Assembly (NCBI GenBank): GCA_050942895.1 | Contig: JBMNOE010000005.1 | Coordinates: 1-64,000, forward strand | From: JBNRMR01 sp050942895 | GTDB taxonomy: Bacteria; Bacillota; Clostridia; Christensenellales; UBA1750 | Direction of reading: 5' to 3' | Length of the DNA stretch: 64,000 bases | Part shown: piece after piece, positions 34,301 to 42,374 of the stretch | How the letters are laid out: every line of letters begins with the position of its first letter | Position numbering within the stretch: position 1 is the first letter of the stretch | The notes under the pieces: model-generated | Seen by the model: the letters and a program-made list of their open reading frames with translations, nothing else | What the model was told of the DNA's origin: nothing | Database searches by the model: none | Made by a program: the position numbers and the translations under genes

Positions 34301-37300
34301 GGACAGCGGAAATCTTGCAGCCAGCCTAATGCTCTGCTCTAAAACCCTTCGGGATGCAATCGATGAGCCCTTTGATTTTATAAAAATAAAGGAAGGCTGC
34401 ATACTGGCGATAAAGATGGACGGCGAAGAATCGGCAGAGGTTCTGGCTCTTTTGGAAGCTGTGAAAAGGAGCGAGAACGCCGAGATGCTGATGGCTGCCT
34501 TGGGGCTGATATCCGCCATGAGAAAGCCCGGCAGAAGAACTTTGGCCCTTAAGGGGATGCGGTTTTCACCGAATGCCCCCGTCGCTCAGATGGAAAGCCT
34601 TGCCGGCAGGATTGATGATCTTATCGCGAACATGGACTTTTCAAAGCTATATGATGAGCAGAAAAAGCTCTTTTACATCGGCTACGACGCCCAAAGCGAA
34701 GCTTACAGCAAGGCCCACTATGATCTTCTGGCCAGTGAATCGCGCCTTGCATCCTTTGTTGCAATCGCCAAAGGGAATGTGCCACATGAGCATTACAGCG
34801 CCCTTGGCCGCCCACTGACAGCCCTGGATGAGGGCAATGCCCTTCTTTCATGGTCGGGAACTATGTTTGAATATATTATGCCGAGGCTCTTCCTCAGGGA
34901 GGACAGCCGCTCTTTGGCGGGGGCGTCCTGCAAAACCGCCGCGAAAACCCAACGGCGAAACAGCGGGGGAGGGCTTTGGGGTGAGTCTGAGTCGGGCTAT
35001 TACGCCTTCGATTTGGACCTGCATTACCAGTACAAGGCATTTGGAGAGGAAAGCCTTTCACTTAAAGGTATGCCGGACAAGGAGCATGTGGTGGCGCCCT
35101 ATGCGGCGCTTTTGGCTCTGACGATAATGGGCTCTGATGCCATGGACAATATAGATGCCATGTCAAAGCGCGGCCTGGAGGGTGAGAACGGCATGTTCGA
35201 GGCCATAGACTTCACCGAAGGCGAGGAGGGTAACATCGTCCGTTCATACATGGCTCACCATCAGGGCATGGGTCTTATGGCCATAGAGCAGGCTATCCTG
35301 GGAAAAAGCGCTCAACGGTTCATGGACATCCCTGAAATCGGCGCGTACCTGCTCCTTCTGGATGAGGCCATGCCCGGCTATGTGAAAAAACGCGTGCGGG
35401 TAACTGCCAGGAAGCAGATAGGCGGCCAGCGCCATCATGCTTTCCGCAGAAGGCCAAAGGAAAACGCCCTTGATATCCACATGATCAGCGGTGCTGGCAC
35501 AACTCTTTTCGCCTACAGGGGCGGCAATTACTCAATGGTGGGAAACGCCCTGCTTTCAAGGATCAGATCAGGCAACTTCCACAGCGGCATCCATGTTTTT
35601 GTTAAGGGAAGAGGGGAGACGATCTGCCCTACCATCAACGGTGATGTTGAGTTTACCAGCGAGAGCGCAGTCTACACCGCTGGCGACGGCGAGATTTCTT
35701 CTGAGGTAAAGATGAGCGTAAGCCCTGAAAGCGGCGCGGTCGTGGTGGGGGTTCAGGTGAAGAACCTTTCCGCATTTGAACGAGAAGTGGAGGTAAGCTG
35801 CTATTTTGAACCGTCATTGCAGCAGCCGGGGGCAGATGCTGCCCATCCTGCTTTTTCTGATCTTTTCATCGACGTGAGCGAATATGAGGAAAGCCTGCTG
35901 ATCCGCCGCCGTGACAGGGACGGAGAGGGGGATGGCTACGCATTTTTCTCCTCCGCCGGCGGGGATTACGCCGGGTTCTTCAGCTCCCGCGAGGAGTTCA
36001 TCGGCAGGGGGCGCGATCTTGAAAGCGCCATTGGCCACCTAAAGCCCGCAAAGGGTCATAGCGGGCCGCAGATAACGCCGTGCGCATATCTGCGCCGAAG
36101 CATTGTCATAAAGTCTGACGGCGAAGGAGAGATTTCGTTCGCTGCAGGCAAAGCGGAAAGCGGCTCTCAGTCCTTGGCCCTTGCAAGGGAGCACTCCGAT
36201 AAAGACGCAGTTCAGCGGGCAATCAGCATGGCGGGAATGAAGGCACAGGTTTTAAGCGAATATCTCAGCATCACAAAGGGCAAGCTGCAAACCTGGGAGA
36301 TGCTGGCAGCGGTTTTGCACTGGCCGGAAAGAAGCGCCCGGGAAAGCCTGCCCAAAAGCGATCAGCCTGCAAGGGACGCCATATGGCGCTGCGGAATTTC
36401 CGGCGATATCCCAATTATCACTGCTTTTATCGAGGACATCCCCCAGCTTGATTTGGTCAAGGAGCTGCTGGAGGCCAAAGAATATTTCGCCATAAAGGGC
36501 TTTAAAACCGACCTGGCATTCGTAAATTGCTATGGCAGCGACTATCTGCGCCCGGTTGGCGCGGGCATTGATCAGCTTGTGCGGGGCTCCAGCTTCTGGG
36601 ATAAAATAGGCGCTCCCGCAGGCATACATATTCTTGATGCAAGCCTTTACTCAGCCGAGGACATGGACAGCGTAAGAGCCTGCTCCTCAGCCGTTTTTTA
36701 CGGCAAAAAGGGCCATCTTGCACCACAGGTGGCGCAGATTGCACAGCTTCGCGACTTTGACCCCTTCGATATGACCGCTCCTGATGATGATAAGTTTGCC
36801 GAAACGTCGCTGCAGATTCCTCCTTATTTGATCAAAAGCGGAGCGGGCGGTTTTTTGGAGGACGGCAGCTACGGAGTTTTGCTGAAGGAAGGGGAAGCGA
36901 CGCCCATGCCCTACAGCAATATTTTCTCGAACGAAAACTTCGGCGCCCTTGTGACCGAAAGGGGAGGGGGCTACACCTGGGCGGAAAACAGCCGCGAGCT
37001 GAAGCTTACGCCCTGGCGAAACGATGCTGTCAGCGACATGCCCTCGGAGCATGTCTACATCCGCGACGACGAAACAGGACGGGTCTGCTCGCTTTTCGGA
37101 GCTTTTGGCGTGAAGGAGTGCTTTGTCCGCCATGGGCAGGGGTATTCCGTTTTTGAGACTGCATGGCAGGGGCTTTTGATGAGCCTTACCGTGTTTGTGG
37201 ATGCTGAAAAAAGCATCAAGTGTTTTCTTGTGGAGGCGAAAAACATGTCCGGACGCCACAGAGCTTTTTCGGTGACGGCATACGCTTCCTGGGCCCTTGG

Positions 37301-39080
37301 TGCAAATAGGCGCAGCACTGCCCAACTTATAAGCACCCGCTTTTCCCAGAGCAGCGCCTATTCTGAAAACAGAAACAGGCCGGGGGAATATGCCTTTTTA
37401 AGCGCGCCCATGGGCAAAATATTGGGCTTTACCTGTGACGAAACCGAGTTTATGGGCAAGCGTGAGGAAGGCGTGCCGGACGGCCTTCGCAGGCGGCATC
37501 TTTCCGGCAAGACCGGCAGAACCGACTCCTGTGCCGCCATAAGCGTGGCTATGCCCATATCACAGGGCGGGCAGGCGCGGCTCCATTTCCTTCTGGGCTA
37601 CACCGGCGATATCAGCTCAAACGACGATGCAGTCATCGAATATCTGCCGGAGAAATCCCTGGGGGCGGTGAAGCGCCTGTGGAGGGAGCGGCTGAGCGCC
37701 GTGCAAATAGACACGCCCAATAGAGAGCTGAACGTTCTTGTGAACCATTGGCTGCCGTATCAGAGCTGGTCGGCAAGGCTTCTGGGCAGGACGGGCTTCT
37801 ATCAGGCGGGGGGTGCCTACGGATTTCGTGATCAGCTTCAGGATGTCGTCTGCCTTCTGCCATACGACCCATCCCTTGCCAGAAACCATATTCTTCTTTC
37901 TTGCAGGCATCAGTTCACCGAGGGCGATGTCCAGCACTGGTGGCACCCGGAGAGGTCAGGCGTGCGCACTCTTATAACCGACGACCTGCTCTTTCTTCCC
38001 TGGGCGGTTTGCGAATATGTGAAGGCCACCGGCGATATTTCGATAATGGACTTTGAGGAGCCCTATCTGGAGCCGCTGCCCATCCCCGAAGGCAAGCACG
38101 ACCTTTACTATGAGCCGAATGAAACCGCTTTAAAGGAGAGCGTTTACATGCACTGCAAGAGGGCCATAGACAGAGCCTGCCGGTTTGGCGAACACGGCCT
38201 TGCCCTTATGGGCGGGGGCGACTGGAACGACGGCATGAATCTGGTGGGGGTGAAGGGCAGGGGAGAAAGCGTCTGGCTAAGCTGGTTTTTAATACATGTG
38301 CTGGAAAGGTTTGCATCCCTCTGCGAAAGATATGGCAGACCGCAGGATGAATGCGATGAATATCTGGCTAAGGCAAAGAGACTGGGCAGCGCCGTTGAGA
38401 TGGGCGGCTGGGATGGCCGGTGGTACAGGCGCGCATATTTCGACGACGGCACACCAATGGGCGCTAAGGACAACCCCGAGTGCGAGATAGACCTGATCGC
38501 ACAAAGTTGGTCCGCTTTCGCCGGTAAGAACGAAGGGCGCATCGACAAGGCCATCGAAAGCGCTTATGAGATGCTCTTTGATAAAAAGGCGGGCATAGTG
38601 AAGCTGCTTGCGCCGCCCTTCGAGCACAGCAGCCCCAGCCCTGGCTACATACAGGGCTACACCCCCGGCGTGCGTGAAAACGGCGGACAGTATAGCCATG
38701 GAGCGGCATGGTTCCTGCTGGCGCTGTGCAAGACGGGGCAGATGGAAAGAGGGCTGGAGGTTTTGAAGGCGCTTTTGCCCACCAGCCATAATGACTCCAA
38801 AGAGAAAATGCTCACATACAAGGCGGAGCCATATGTGATGGCTGCTGATGTCTACAGCGGCAGGTATGAGGGCAGAGCCGGCTGGACATGGTACACAGGC
38901 GCGGCAGGATGGCTGCTCAAGGCCATCTTAGAGGGCATTTTGGGGGTGGAAATAAAAGAGGGCGACGCTGTGATCGCGCCGCCCGATGTTGACTGGGATA
39001 GCTTTAATGTTAATGTTCGGGGACGGAGATATTTCTGCCTTAAGCAAAATGGCCGCTGGGTCATCGAAAAGGATAGTTAG
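31305..39080 (+). CDS. Cyclic beta-1,2-glucan synthase (NdvB/Cgs-like), 2591 residues
   Basis: Giant membrane enzyme that polymerises UDP-glucose into beta-1,2-glucan, cyclises it and trims it. In order: a helical N-terminal region (1-360); membrane helices at about 365-412; a GT84-type glycosyltransferase domain with D-S-D (about 566-568) and the Q-x-x-R-W motif in Q-H-R-W-A-R-G (about 699); further helices at 735-782 and 826-873; a middle (alpha/alpha) transglycosylating domain with H-H-Q-G-M-G near 1318, the domain type recently classed as GH189; beta domains; and a C-terminal GH94 phosphorylase-like domain with G-G-G-D-W-N-D-G-M near 2303 (general acid Asp). Length compares with the roughly 2800 residues of Brucella/Agrobacterium Cgs. 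Cyclic glucans act in osmotic adaptation or host contact in Proteobacteria; the role in a spore former is open. No exporter (NdvA) lies adjacent. Confidence 0.93.
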   Translation: MTALFDFAFEKRLSADDMQKKMEILARAGYKGEGRLASFDAVLETISKAYLNIDRRAAEGIKAVGASLWLYENYPLFEETVLNVRRSLRKKSAFPLVRRGEYAGVPRGVALAFLMLRHGDCEISAEKLKAALESFMKIAPLSQKELWQIPAFFHYALGCLCAVISKDIDAFETARERAEGWHENLLSGKALLSDPKLKALLKQEAFLEHLIAVSRDGSSALPSHIEAMAEESGISVAESVDKAHETQSLLQIRIANCAASIRAISSMDWIGVFESVNPLGKILSKEKAGVFVRNDFESRQTLFRQVSLLAQRSDMEEIEVAEAALDMADEKGTYVSAVLLGRHLKALKKALGIGGWQFKGGKWLFMAGVLLLNVAAYYSVFLLFGFIAAVLLSVPIASLSIWLVAAVFTRIVKPRRLLRYDLKAGIPQDLRTIVVISCLITGAESIIEQGKKMERLYIANRDPGGNLLIALLSDFPDAPLARMAEDGEMLRIEEDMINSLNRKYSTDSFCCFHRAREATPEGRYMGKERKRGAITAVNSFLLAGEGDFLLKIFPEDLVGNVKYAVALDSDTKAKPGAINEMVGILAHPFNGKYAIVAPRIATPLDSIGTRLQRVISADAGMAAYSGICSDLYQDLAEEGIYCGKGIYDIKKFDAALQGKIPDNTVLSHDLLESLYARCAYASDIIFFDGGPASAASFYKRQHRWARGDFQLIPWLLTRRGKGLSALSRWKIWDNIRRWMLPAFVTAALIYLCARGYWLLAYAVILAYLLTACWDSFLYAAAMLPKDAWTSLSAFFTTLWRMLISKRNMLQWTTAAQAERLSASKGLASVIGMLPNIICTGLLVLAGVLSPVPWGLLFALPVGLLWLFGIFLAEKSSEKLQDMPPFSDEQRKTLIRIARKTYSWFEQVLDERGNFLPPDNVQILPYRGAVERTSPTNVGYALCAHISAYELGFIDSAMLLERLERTIQTMERMPKWNGHLYNWHDLKSLEPLPPKYVSSVDSGNLAASLMLCSKTLRDAIDEPFDFIKIKEGCILAIKMDGEESAEVLALLEAVKRSENAEMLMAALGLISAMRKPGRRTLALKGMRFSPNAPVAQMESLAGRIDDLIANMDFSKLYDEQKKLFYIGYDAQSEAYSKAHYDLLASESRLASFVAIAKGNVPHEHYSALGRPLTALDEGNALLSWSGTMFEYIMPRLFLREDSRSLAGASCKTAAKTQRRNSGGGLWGESESGYYAFDLDLHYQYKAFGEESLSLKGMPDKEHVVAPYAALLALTIMGSDAMDNIDAMSKRGLEGENGMFEAIDFTEGEEGNIVRSYMAHHQGMGLMAIEQAILGKSAQRFMDIPEIGAYLLLLDEAMPGYVKKRVRVTARKQIGGQRHHAFRRRPKENALDIHMISGAGTTLFAYRGGNYSMVGNALLSRIRSGNFHSGIHVFVKGRGETICPTINGDVEFTSESAVYTAGDGEISSEVKMSVSPESGAVVVGVQVKNLSAFEREVEVSCYFEPSLQQPGADAAHPAFSDLFIDVSEYEESLLIRRRDRDGEGDGYAFFSSAGGDYAGFFSSREEFIGRGRDLESAIGHLKPAKGHSGPQITPCAYLRRSIVIKSDGEGEISFAAGKAESGSQSLALAREHSDKDAVQRAISMAGMKAQVLSEYLSITKGKLQTWEMLAAVLHWPERSARESLPKSDQPARDAIWRCGISGDIPIITAFIEDIPQLDLVKELLEAKEYFAIKGFKTDLAFVNCYGSDYLRPVGAGIDQLVRGSSFWDKIGAPAGIHILDASLYSAEDMDSVRACSSAVFYGKKGHLAPQVAQIAQLRDFDPFDMTAPDDDKFAETSLQIPPYLIKSGAGGFLEDGSYGVLLKEGEATPMPYSNIFSNENFGALVTERGGGYTWAENSRELKLTPWRNDAVSDMPSEHVYIRDDETGRVCSLFGAFGVKECFVRHGQGYSVFETAWQGLLMSLTVFVDAEKSIKCFLVEAKNMSGRHRAFSVTAYASWALGANRRSTAQLISTRFSQSSAYSENRNRPGEYAFLSAPMGKILGFTCDETEFMGKREEGVPDGLRRRHLSGKTGRTDSCAAISVAMPISQGGQARLHFLLGYTGDISSNDDAVIEYLPEKSLGAVKRLWRERLSAVQIDTPNRELNVLVNHWLPYQSWSARLLGRTGFYQAGGAYGFRDQLQDVVCLLPYDPSLARNHILLSCRHQFTEGDVQHWWHPERSGVRTLITDDLLFLPWAVCEYVKATGDISIMDFEEPYLEPLPIPEGKHDLYYEPNETALKESVYMHCKRAIDRACRFGEHGLALMGGGDWNDGMNLVGVKGRGESVWLSWFLIHVLERFASLCERYGRPQDECDEYLAKAKRLGSAVEMGGWDGRWYRRAYFDDGTPMGAKDNPECEIDLIAQSWSAFAGKNEGRIDKAIESAYEMLFDKKAGIVKLLAPPFEHSSPSPGYIQGYTPGVRENGGQYSHGAAWFLLALCKTGQMERGLEVLKALLPTSHNDSKEKMLTYKAEPYVMAADVYSGRYEGRAGWTWYTGAAGWLLKAILEGILGVEIKEGDAVIAPPDVDWDSFNVNVRGRRYFCLKQNGRWVIEKDS

Positions 39081-39103
39081 GCTGGCGAAAGAAGCCTTGC
39101 TTC

Positions 39104-39250
39104 TTAAATATCGTCGTCGTTGCTGCACTCCTGACAATGCCAGCCGCACTGGGGGTTTTTGCATATGCATTCGTTATCACGGAAGATAAGGTAGGATCCG
39201 CATTCGGGACAGAACGGGCTGCATTTTTCAATTTGCAATGGTTGCTGCAT
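39104..39250 (-). CDS. 48-residue zinc-ribbon microprotein
   Basis: An overlooked short gene: ATG at 39250 with a strong RBS (AGGAGGAGG, 10 bases upstream) and a consensus promoter just before it. The protein has eight cysteines: C-S-P-F-C-P-E-C near the N-terminus, C-I-C in the middle and C-G-W-H-C-Q-E-C at the end, ending in an acidic tail (N-D-D-D-I). It should bind one or two zinc ions or an iron-sulfur cluster. It is convergent with the cyclic glucan synthase gene (24 bases between stops) and divergent from the spoVA operon. Function unknown; rubredoxin is unlikely because the spacing is wrong. Confidence 0.8.
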   Translation of the reverse strand: MQQPLQIEKCSPFCPECGSYLIFRDNECICKNPQCGWHCQECSNDDDI

Positions 39251-39288
39251 GTTGAGAATCCTCCTCCTGAAAAGCCGCTATGAATACC

Positions 39289-39316
39289 ATTATACAAATT
39301 GTTAAAAAAATGTCAA
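39289..39316 (-). promoter_or_regulatory. Promoter of the zinc-ribbon microprotein gene
   Basis: On the minus strand TTGACA (39316-39311), 16-base spacer, TATAAT (39294-39289), about 35 bases before the ATG. Confidence 0.75.
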
Positions 39317-39398
39317 GCACTGTTTTGATAATTCGCGCTCTATGGGACAGAATAAAAATGAATAACAGCTTTGAAACTTGAAGGAGGAATGGAAAAAT

Positions 39399-39572
39399 AT
39401 GCAGATAAGGAGAGAATCGGCAGTTAAGATCGCCATTTTGCTCATATCGCTGATAAGCGTTATATTCATCGTGCTGGGAGTGATGCTGATCCGACAAAGT
39501 AGCCCCGAGGACATCAGCGGAGCAAGATATGTGATGAGCCGAAACTGTTCTGAAAAAGGCCAAGAGCAGTAA
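39399..39572 (+). CDS. Small membrane protein at head of spoVA operon
   Basis: A 57-residue protein with one membrane helix (A-I-L-L-I-S-L-I-S-V-I-F-I-V-L-G, about 12-30) and a short polar tail. GGAGG lies 10 bases upstream of ATG 39399; a closer ATG at 39389 leads to a stop after 12 codons. It is followed 9 bases later by the SpoVAA-like gene, so it probably belongs to the forespore-expressed operon. It may supply the first membrane segment or N-terminal part that the short SpoVAA-like protein lacks, but I see no sequence proof. Confidence 0.6.
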   Translation: MQIRRESAVKIAILLISLISVIFIVLGVMLIRQSSPEDISGARYVMSRNCSEKGQEQ

Positions 39573-39581
39573 TGAGCAATA

Positions 39582-39986
39582 ATGAGCAATAGAAAGCAAA
39601 ACGAAGGCCGGGGGCAAAATGATCAAAGGCCCAGGATCTGGCTGGTGATAATCTTTGGGATAATACTGTTTTTCGGCACGGGGCTTGCCACAAACTATTT
39701 CAATGAGGACGTGGACATGGTGAACGTTCAAGAGAAGATGTTTTATTATATCAGCGGCGAAGACGCCGACGCCCATCTTCTCACATTGGCATATTGCGTA
39801 GGAATAGCATTGGGGGTTCTGGCTTTTTTTAACCCTCTTATGATAGGCAAAAAGAACGGCAAACCCACGCCGATGGAGACGAAATACTTCGAATATGAGG
39901 ACAAGGCACAGCAGATGCTTCAACGGGAAGCGCAGGAGTTGAAGGAAATGAAGGAAAAAGGCAAAGCAGCGGGTAGCGGCAAATGA
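39582..39986 (+). CDS. SpoVAA-like stage V sporulation protein, C-terminal part only
   Basis: A 134-residue protein with two membrane helices (about 18-38 and 68-88) and a charged C-terminal tail. The segment between and after the helices (V-Q-E-K-M-F-Y-Y-I-S-G, G-I-A-L-G-V-L-A-F-F-N, then P-T-P-M-E) resembles the C-terminal half of SpoVAA, and the position before SpoVAB agrees. The soluble N-terminal domain of Bacillus SpoVAA is missing. The start lies in a 10-base direct repeat (AATGAGCAAT twice); only the second ATG (39582) gives the frame. Likely part of the spore membrane channel complex for calcium-dipicolinate, by family knowledge. Its stop overlaps the next start. Confidence 0.6.
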   Translation: MSNRKQNEGRGQNDQRPRIWLVIIFGIILFFGTGLATNYFNEDVDMVNVQEKMFYYISGEDADAHLLTLAYCVGIALGVLAFFNPLMIGKKNGKPTPMETKYFEYEDKAQQMLQREAQELKEMKEKGKAAGSGK

Positions 39987-40399
39987 TTGGGGCGCTTGCA
40001 TATGTGTTTTGCGGCTTCAGCGCGATGGTGGTTGGGGTGAGCCTTGCGGCTGTCATAAACGCCATAGCGGTGCCGGTGAAGATGGCATATTACAGCGCCT
40101 ATAAGAGCTTCACAAAATGGGCGCCCTGGATATGCGCTGCAGGAGCCGCCATCTTTTCAAAGGCCTATCTGCTGCCGGGGCTGGCTCTTTCGCTGCCGAG
40201 CGCCGTTGGGGCGCTGGTGATACTTTGCATGGGTATATCGCTGGGGATGAACGCTGTCAGCCTTGCGGAGATGATGGATCTTTTCACCGGGCCGCTAAAC
40301 TTTTTGCGTCTCAGCGAGTTTAAGTGGCTGGCATTTTCAATTGCCGCAGGAAAAGCGGTGTTTTGCGCAGTTCAACTTTATGAAGGGATGAAGCTATGA
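39983..40399 (+). CDS. spoVAB: Stage V sporulation protein AB
   Basis: A 138-residue integral membrane protein with about four helices. The C-terminal pattern (G-M-N-A-V-S-L-A-E-M ... L-R-L-S-E-F ... A-A-G-K-A) corresponds to SpoVAB, and the place between the SpoVAA-like gene and spoVAC is the classic one. Start ATG overlaps the previous stop (ATGA). SpoVAB is part of the SpoVA system for dipicolinic acid movement across the inner spore membrane. Sequence similarity to Bacillus is modest, so the name rests partly on synteny. Confidence 0.75.
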   Translation: MIGALAYVFCGFSAMVVGVSLAAVINAIAVPVKMAYYSAYKSFTKWAPWICAAGAAIFSKAYLLPGLALSLPSAVGALVILCMGISLGMNAVSLAEMMDLFTGPLNFLRLSEFKWLAFSIAAGKAVFCAVQLYEGMKL

Positions 40400-40542
40400 A
40401 GACCAATAGGAAAGGCAGCTATTGCGTGCTGCCTGAATGCCCCCTTGTTTATTCGCCAAGGCCGGGGGAAAGGGAGCAGTACTACCTGATCAGGGGAGAG
40501 GAGAAGCGAAATGGATCAGCAAATGAAACAGAAACAGCGTGA
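40396..40542 (+). CDS. Possible 48-residue microprotein overlapping spoVAC
   Basis: Starts with an ATGA overlap on spoVAB and ends 32 bases inside spoVAC. The protein is polar (K-T-N-R-K-G-S-Y-C-V-L-P-E-C-P-L-V-Y) with two cysteines and a charged C-terminus. Coupled start and coding-like amino acids support it, and without it there would be a 111-base gap in a tightly packed operon. Equally it may be only a leader frame that couples spoVAC translation. No family recognised. Confidence 0.5.
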   Translation: MKTNRKGSYCVLPECPLVYSPRPGEREQYYLIRGEEKRNGSANETETA

Positions 40543-40978
40543 ATACAAAAAGCTGGTGGAAAAAATGTCACCCAGCAGCGAGATGACGATGAGCCTAACA
40601 AGAGCCTTCGTGGTGGGCGGGCTGATATGCGTGGTCGGTCAGCTTGTAAGGATGCTGGGCACAGATGTCCTTAACATATCAGAGGAGGAAGTGAGCGCCT
40701 TTGTAAGCGCGGTGATGGTGTTCATCGGCTCCACTTTAACAGGCCTTGGAGTTTATGACAAAATCGGCAAATTCGCCGGAGCGGGCTCAGTGGTGCCGAT
40801 AACAGGCTTTGCCAACTCCGTGGTTGCCCCTGCGATGGAGTTCAAGCGGGAGGGCTATGTGATGGGCGTGGGCGCGAAGCTGTTTTCACTGGCGGGGCCC
40901 GTGCTGGTATACGGCATATCATCGTCCATCGCCGTGGGGCTTATATACTATCTTGTCGGTTTGATGGGAGGGGGCTGA
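40511..40978 (+). CDS. spoVAC: Stage V sporulation protein AC
   Basis: Inner spore membrane protein of 155 residues with four or more helices. Family marks: S-P-S-S-E-M-T-M-S-L-T-R-A-F-V-V-G-G-L-I-C near 20-40 and P-I-T-G-F-A-N-S-V-V-A-P-A-M-E-F-K-R-E-G. SpoVAC is a mechanosensitive-like channel component for calcium-dipicolinate uptake during sporulation and release in germination. GGAGAGGAG precedes the ATG. Followed by spoVAD after 4 bases. Confidence 0.97.
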   Translation: MDQQMKQKQREYKKLVEKMSPSSEMTMSLTRAFVVGGLICVVGQLVRMLGTDVLNISEEEVSAFVSAVMVFIGSTLTGLGVYDKIGKFAGAGSVVPITGFANSVVAPAMEFKREGYVMGVGAKLFSLAGPVLVYGISSSIAVGLIYYLVGLMGGG

Positions 40979-40982
40979 AAAT

Positions 40983-41996
40983 ATGGGCGCAAACAGAATC
41001 GGCAAATCAACCTTGGTCTTTAATAACAAGCCCAGGGTGCATTCATGGTCGTCAATAGTGGGCTACAAGGAAGGCCAGGGGCCGCTGGCACACACATTCG
41101 ATATCGTCCTTGACAAAGACGATACCCTTGGCGAAAAAAGCTGGGAGAAGGCCGAAAGGAAGATGTACAAAGAGGCCGTAAAGCTGGCGATGCACAAGGG
41201 CGGCAAGCATCCCGACGAGGTGCAGGCGCTTTTGGGCGGCGATCTTTTAAACCAGATAATCACCGCTTCCTTTGCCGCAAGGGACCTGGGGCTGCCCTTC
41301 CTGGGAATGTACAATGCCTGCTCCACGATGTCGGAATCCATGCTGGTGGGAGCTGCTTTGGTGGACGGCGGCTATGTGGACTGCGCAGCCTGCGCCGTTT
41401 CCAGCCATTTCTCCACCGCTGAAAGGCAGTATCGCTCGCCGTTGGAACTGGGCAGCCAGCGCACGCCCACCCAGCAGTGGACTGTGACCGGCGCCGGATG
41501 CACCATCCTTTGCAATGATCCGGCGGGAATCGCCGTAACCCACGGCACCATCGGCACGGTGGTTGACTACGGCGTGACCGATGCGAACAACATGGGCGCT
41601 GCCATGGCGCCCGCCGCCGCCAGCTGCCTTAAGACCCATTTGGAGGACATGGCCTGCTCCCCAGATGATTATGATCTGATAGTGACAGGCGACCTTGGGC
41701 ATCTGGGCCACGGCATTTTGATAGAGCTAATGAAGCAGGAGGGCATAACCCTTGGCTCAAACTACATCGACTGCGGACGGGAGATATTCGCTGAGAGCCA
41801 GGATGTTCACGCAGGGGGCAGCGGCTGCGCCAGCAGCGCCGTCGTGCTTAACGGCTATATAATGGAAAAGTTCATAAGGCGCGAGATAAAAAAGGTGCTG
41901 TTTATGGCCACCGGAGCGCTCTTGAGCCCCACCTCCAGCATGCAGGGCGACTCCATACCCGGCATTGCCCATGCGGTGGTTCTTGAAGGAGGATAG
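40983..41996 (+). CDS. spoVAD: Stage V sporulation protein AD
   Basis: Soluble, membrane-associated protein of 337 residues with a thiolase-like fold that binds dipicolinic acid in known members. Features include Y-N-A-C-S-T-M-S-E-S near 103, V-T-G-D-L-G-H-L-G-H and H-A-G-G-S-G-C-A-S-S in the C-terminal half. Starts ATG 40983, 4 bases after spoVAC; the upstream GGGAGGGGGC is the RBS. Essential for dipicolinate loading in bacilli. Confidence 0.97.
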   Translation: MGANRIGKSTLVFNNKPRVHSWSSIVGYKEGQGPLAHTFDIVLDKDDTLGEKSWEKAERKMYKEAVKLAMHKGGKHPDEVQALLGGDLLNQIITASFAARDLGLPFLGMYNACSTMSESMLVGAALVDGGYVDCAACAVSSHFSTAERQYRSPLELGSQRTPTQQWTVTGAGCTILCNDPAGIAVTHGTIGTVVDYGVTDANNMGAAMAPAAASCLKTHLEDMACSPDDYDLIVTGDLGHLGHGILIELMKQEGITLGSNYIDCGREIFAESQDVHAGGSGCASSAVVLNGYIMEKFIRREIKKVLFMATGALLSPTSSMQGDSIPGIAHAVVLEGG

Positions 41997-42005
41997 GAGA
42001 ACAAT

Positions 42006-42362
42006 ATGGAATTTGTAAAAGCTTTTCTTGTGGGTGGCTTCATCTGCATGATAGGGCAGATATTGCTGCTGAAAACTAACCTGACTGCTCCGAAAATATT
42101 GGTGACATTCGTTACGGCGGGCGTAATCTTAACGGCTCTGGGGCTGTACGAACCCCTTGTGGAGTTCGCTCAGGCCGGCGCCACGATACCCCTTACCGGC
42201 TTTGGCTATGCCTTGGCCAAGGGCGCCATCGAAGCCGCGCAGGAGGATGGGCTGATGGGCGCGCTTATGGGCGGAACCGTTGCCGCCAGCGCGGGAATCG
42301 CCGCGGCGGTTCTTTTTGGTTATCTGAACGCCGTCATATTTTCCCCAAAGACAAAGGACTGA
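42006..42362 (+). CDS. spoVAE: Stage V sporulation protein AE
   Basis: Membrane protein of 118 residues, homologous to the SpoVAEb/SpoVAC fold (F-L-V-G-G-F-I-C-M-I-G-Q near the start, P-L-T-G-F-G-Y-A-L-A-K-G-A near 65). Third core member of the SpoVA channel. GGAGG precedes ATG 42006. It ends the operon, convergent with comB and 12 bases from it, with no obvious terminator in between. Confidence 0.95.
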   Translation: MEFVKAFLVGGFICMIGQILLLKTNLTAPKILVTFVTAGVILTALGLYEPLVEFAQAGATIPLTGFGYALAKGAIEAAQEDGLMGALMGGTVAASAGIAAAVLFGYLNAVIFSPKTKD

Positions 42363-42374
42363 TAAGCCATAGCG

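Noticed and set aside
39061..39297. 78-codon minus frame overlapping the 3' end of the glucan synthase gene
   Set aside because: Different frame from the well-supported 48-residue zinc-ribbon gene on the same strand, and without an RBS.
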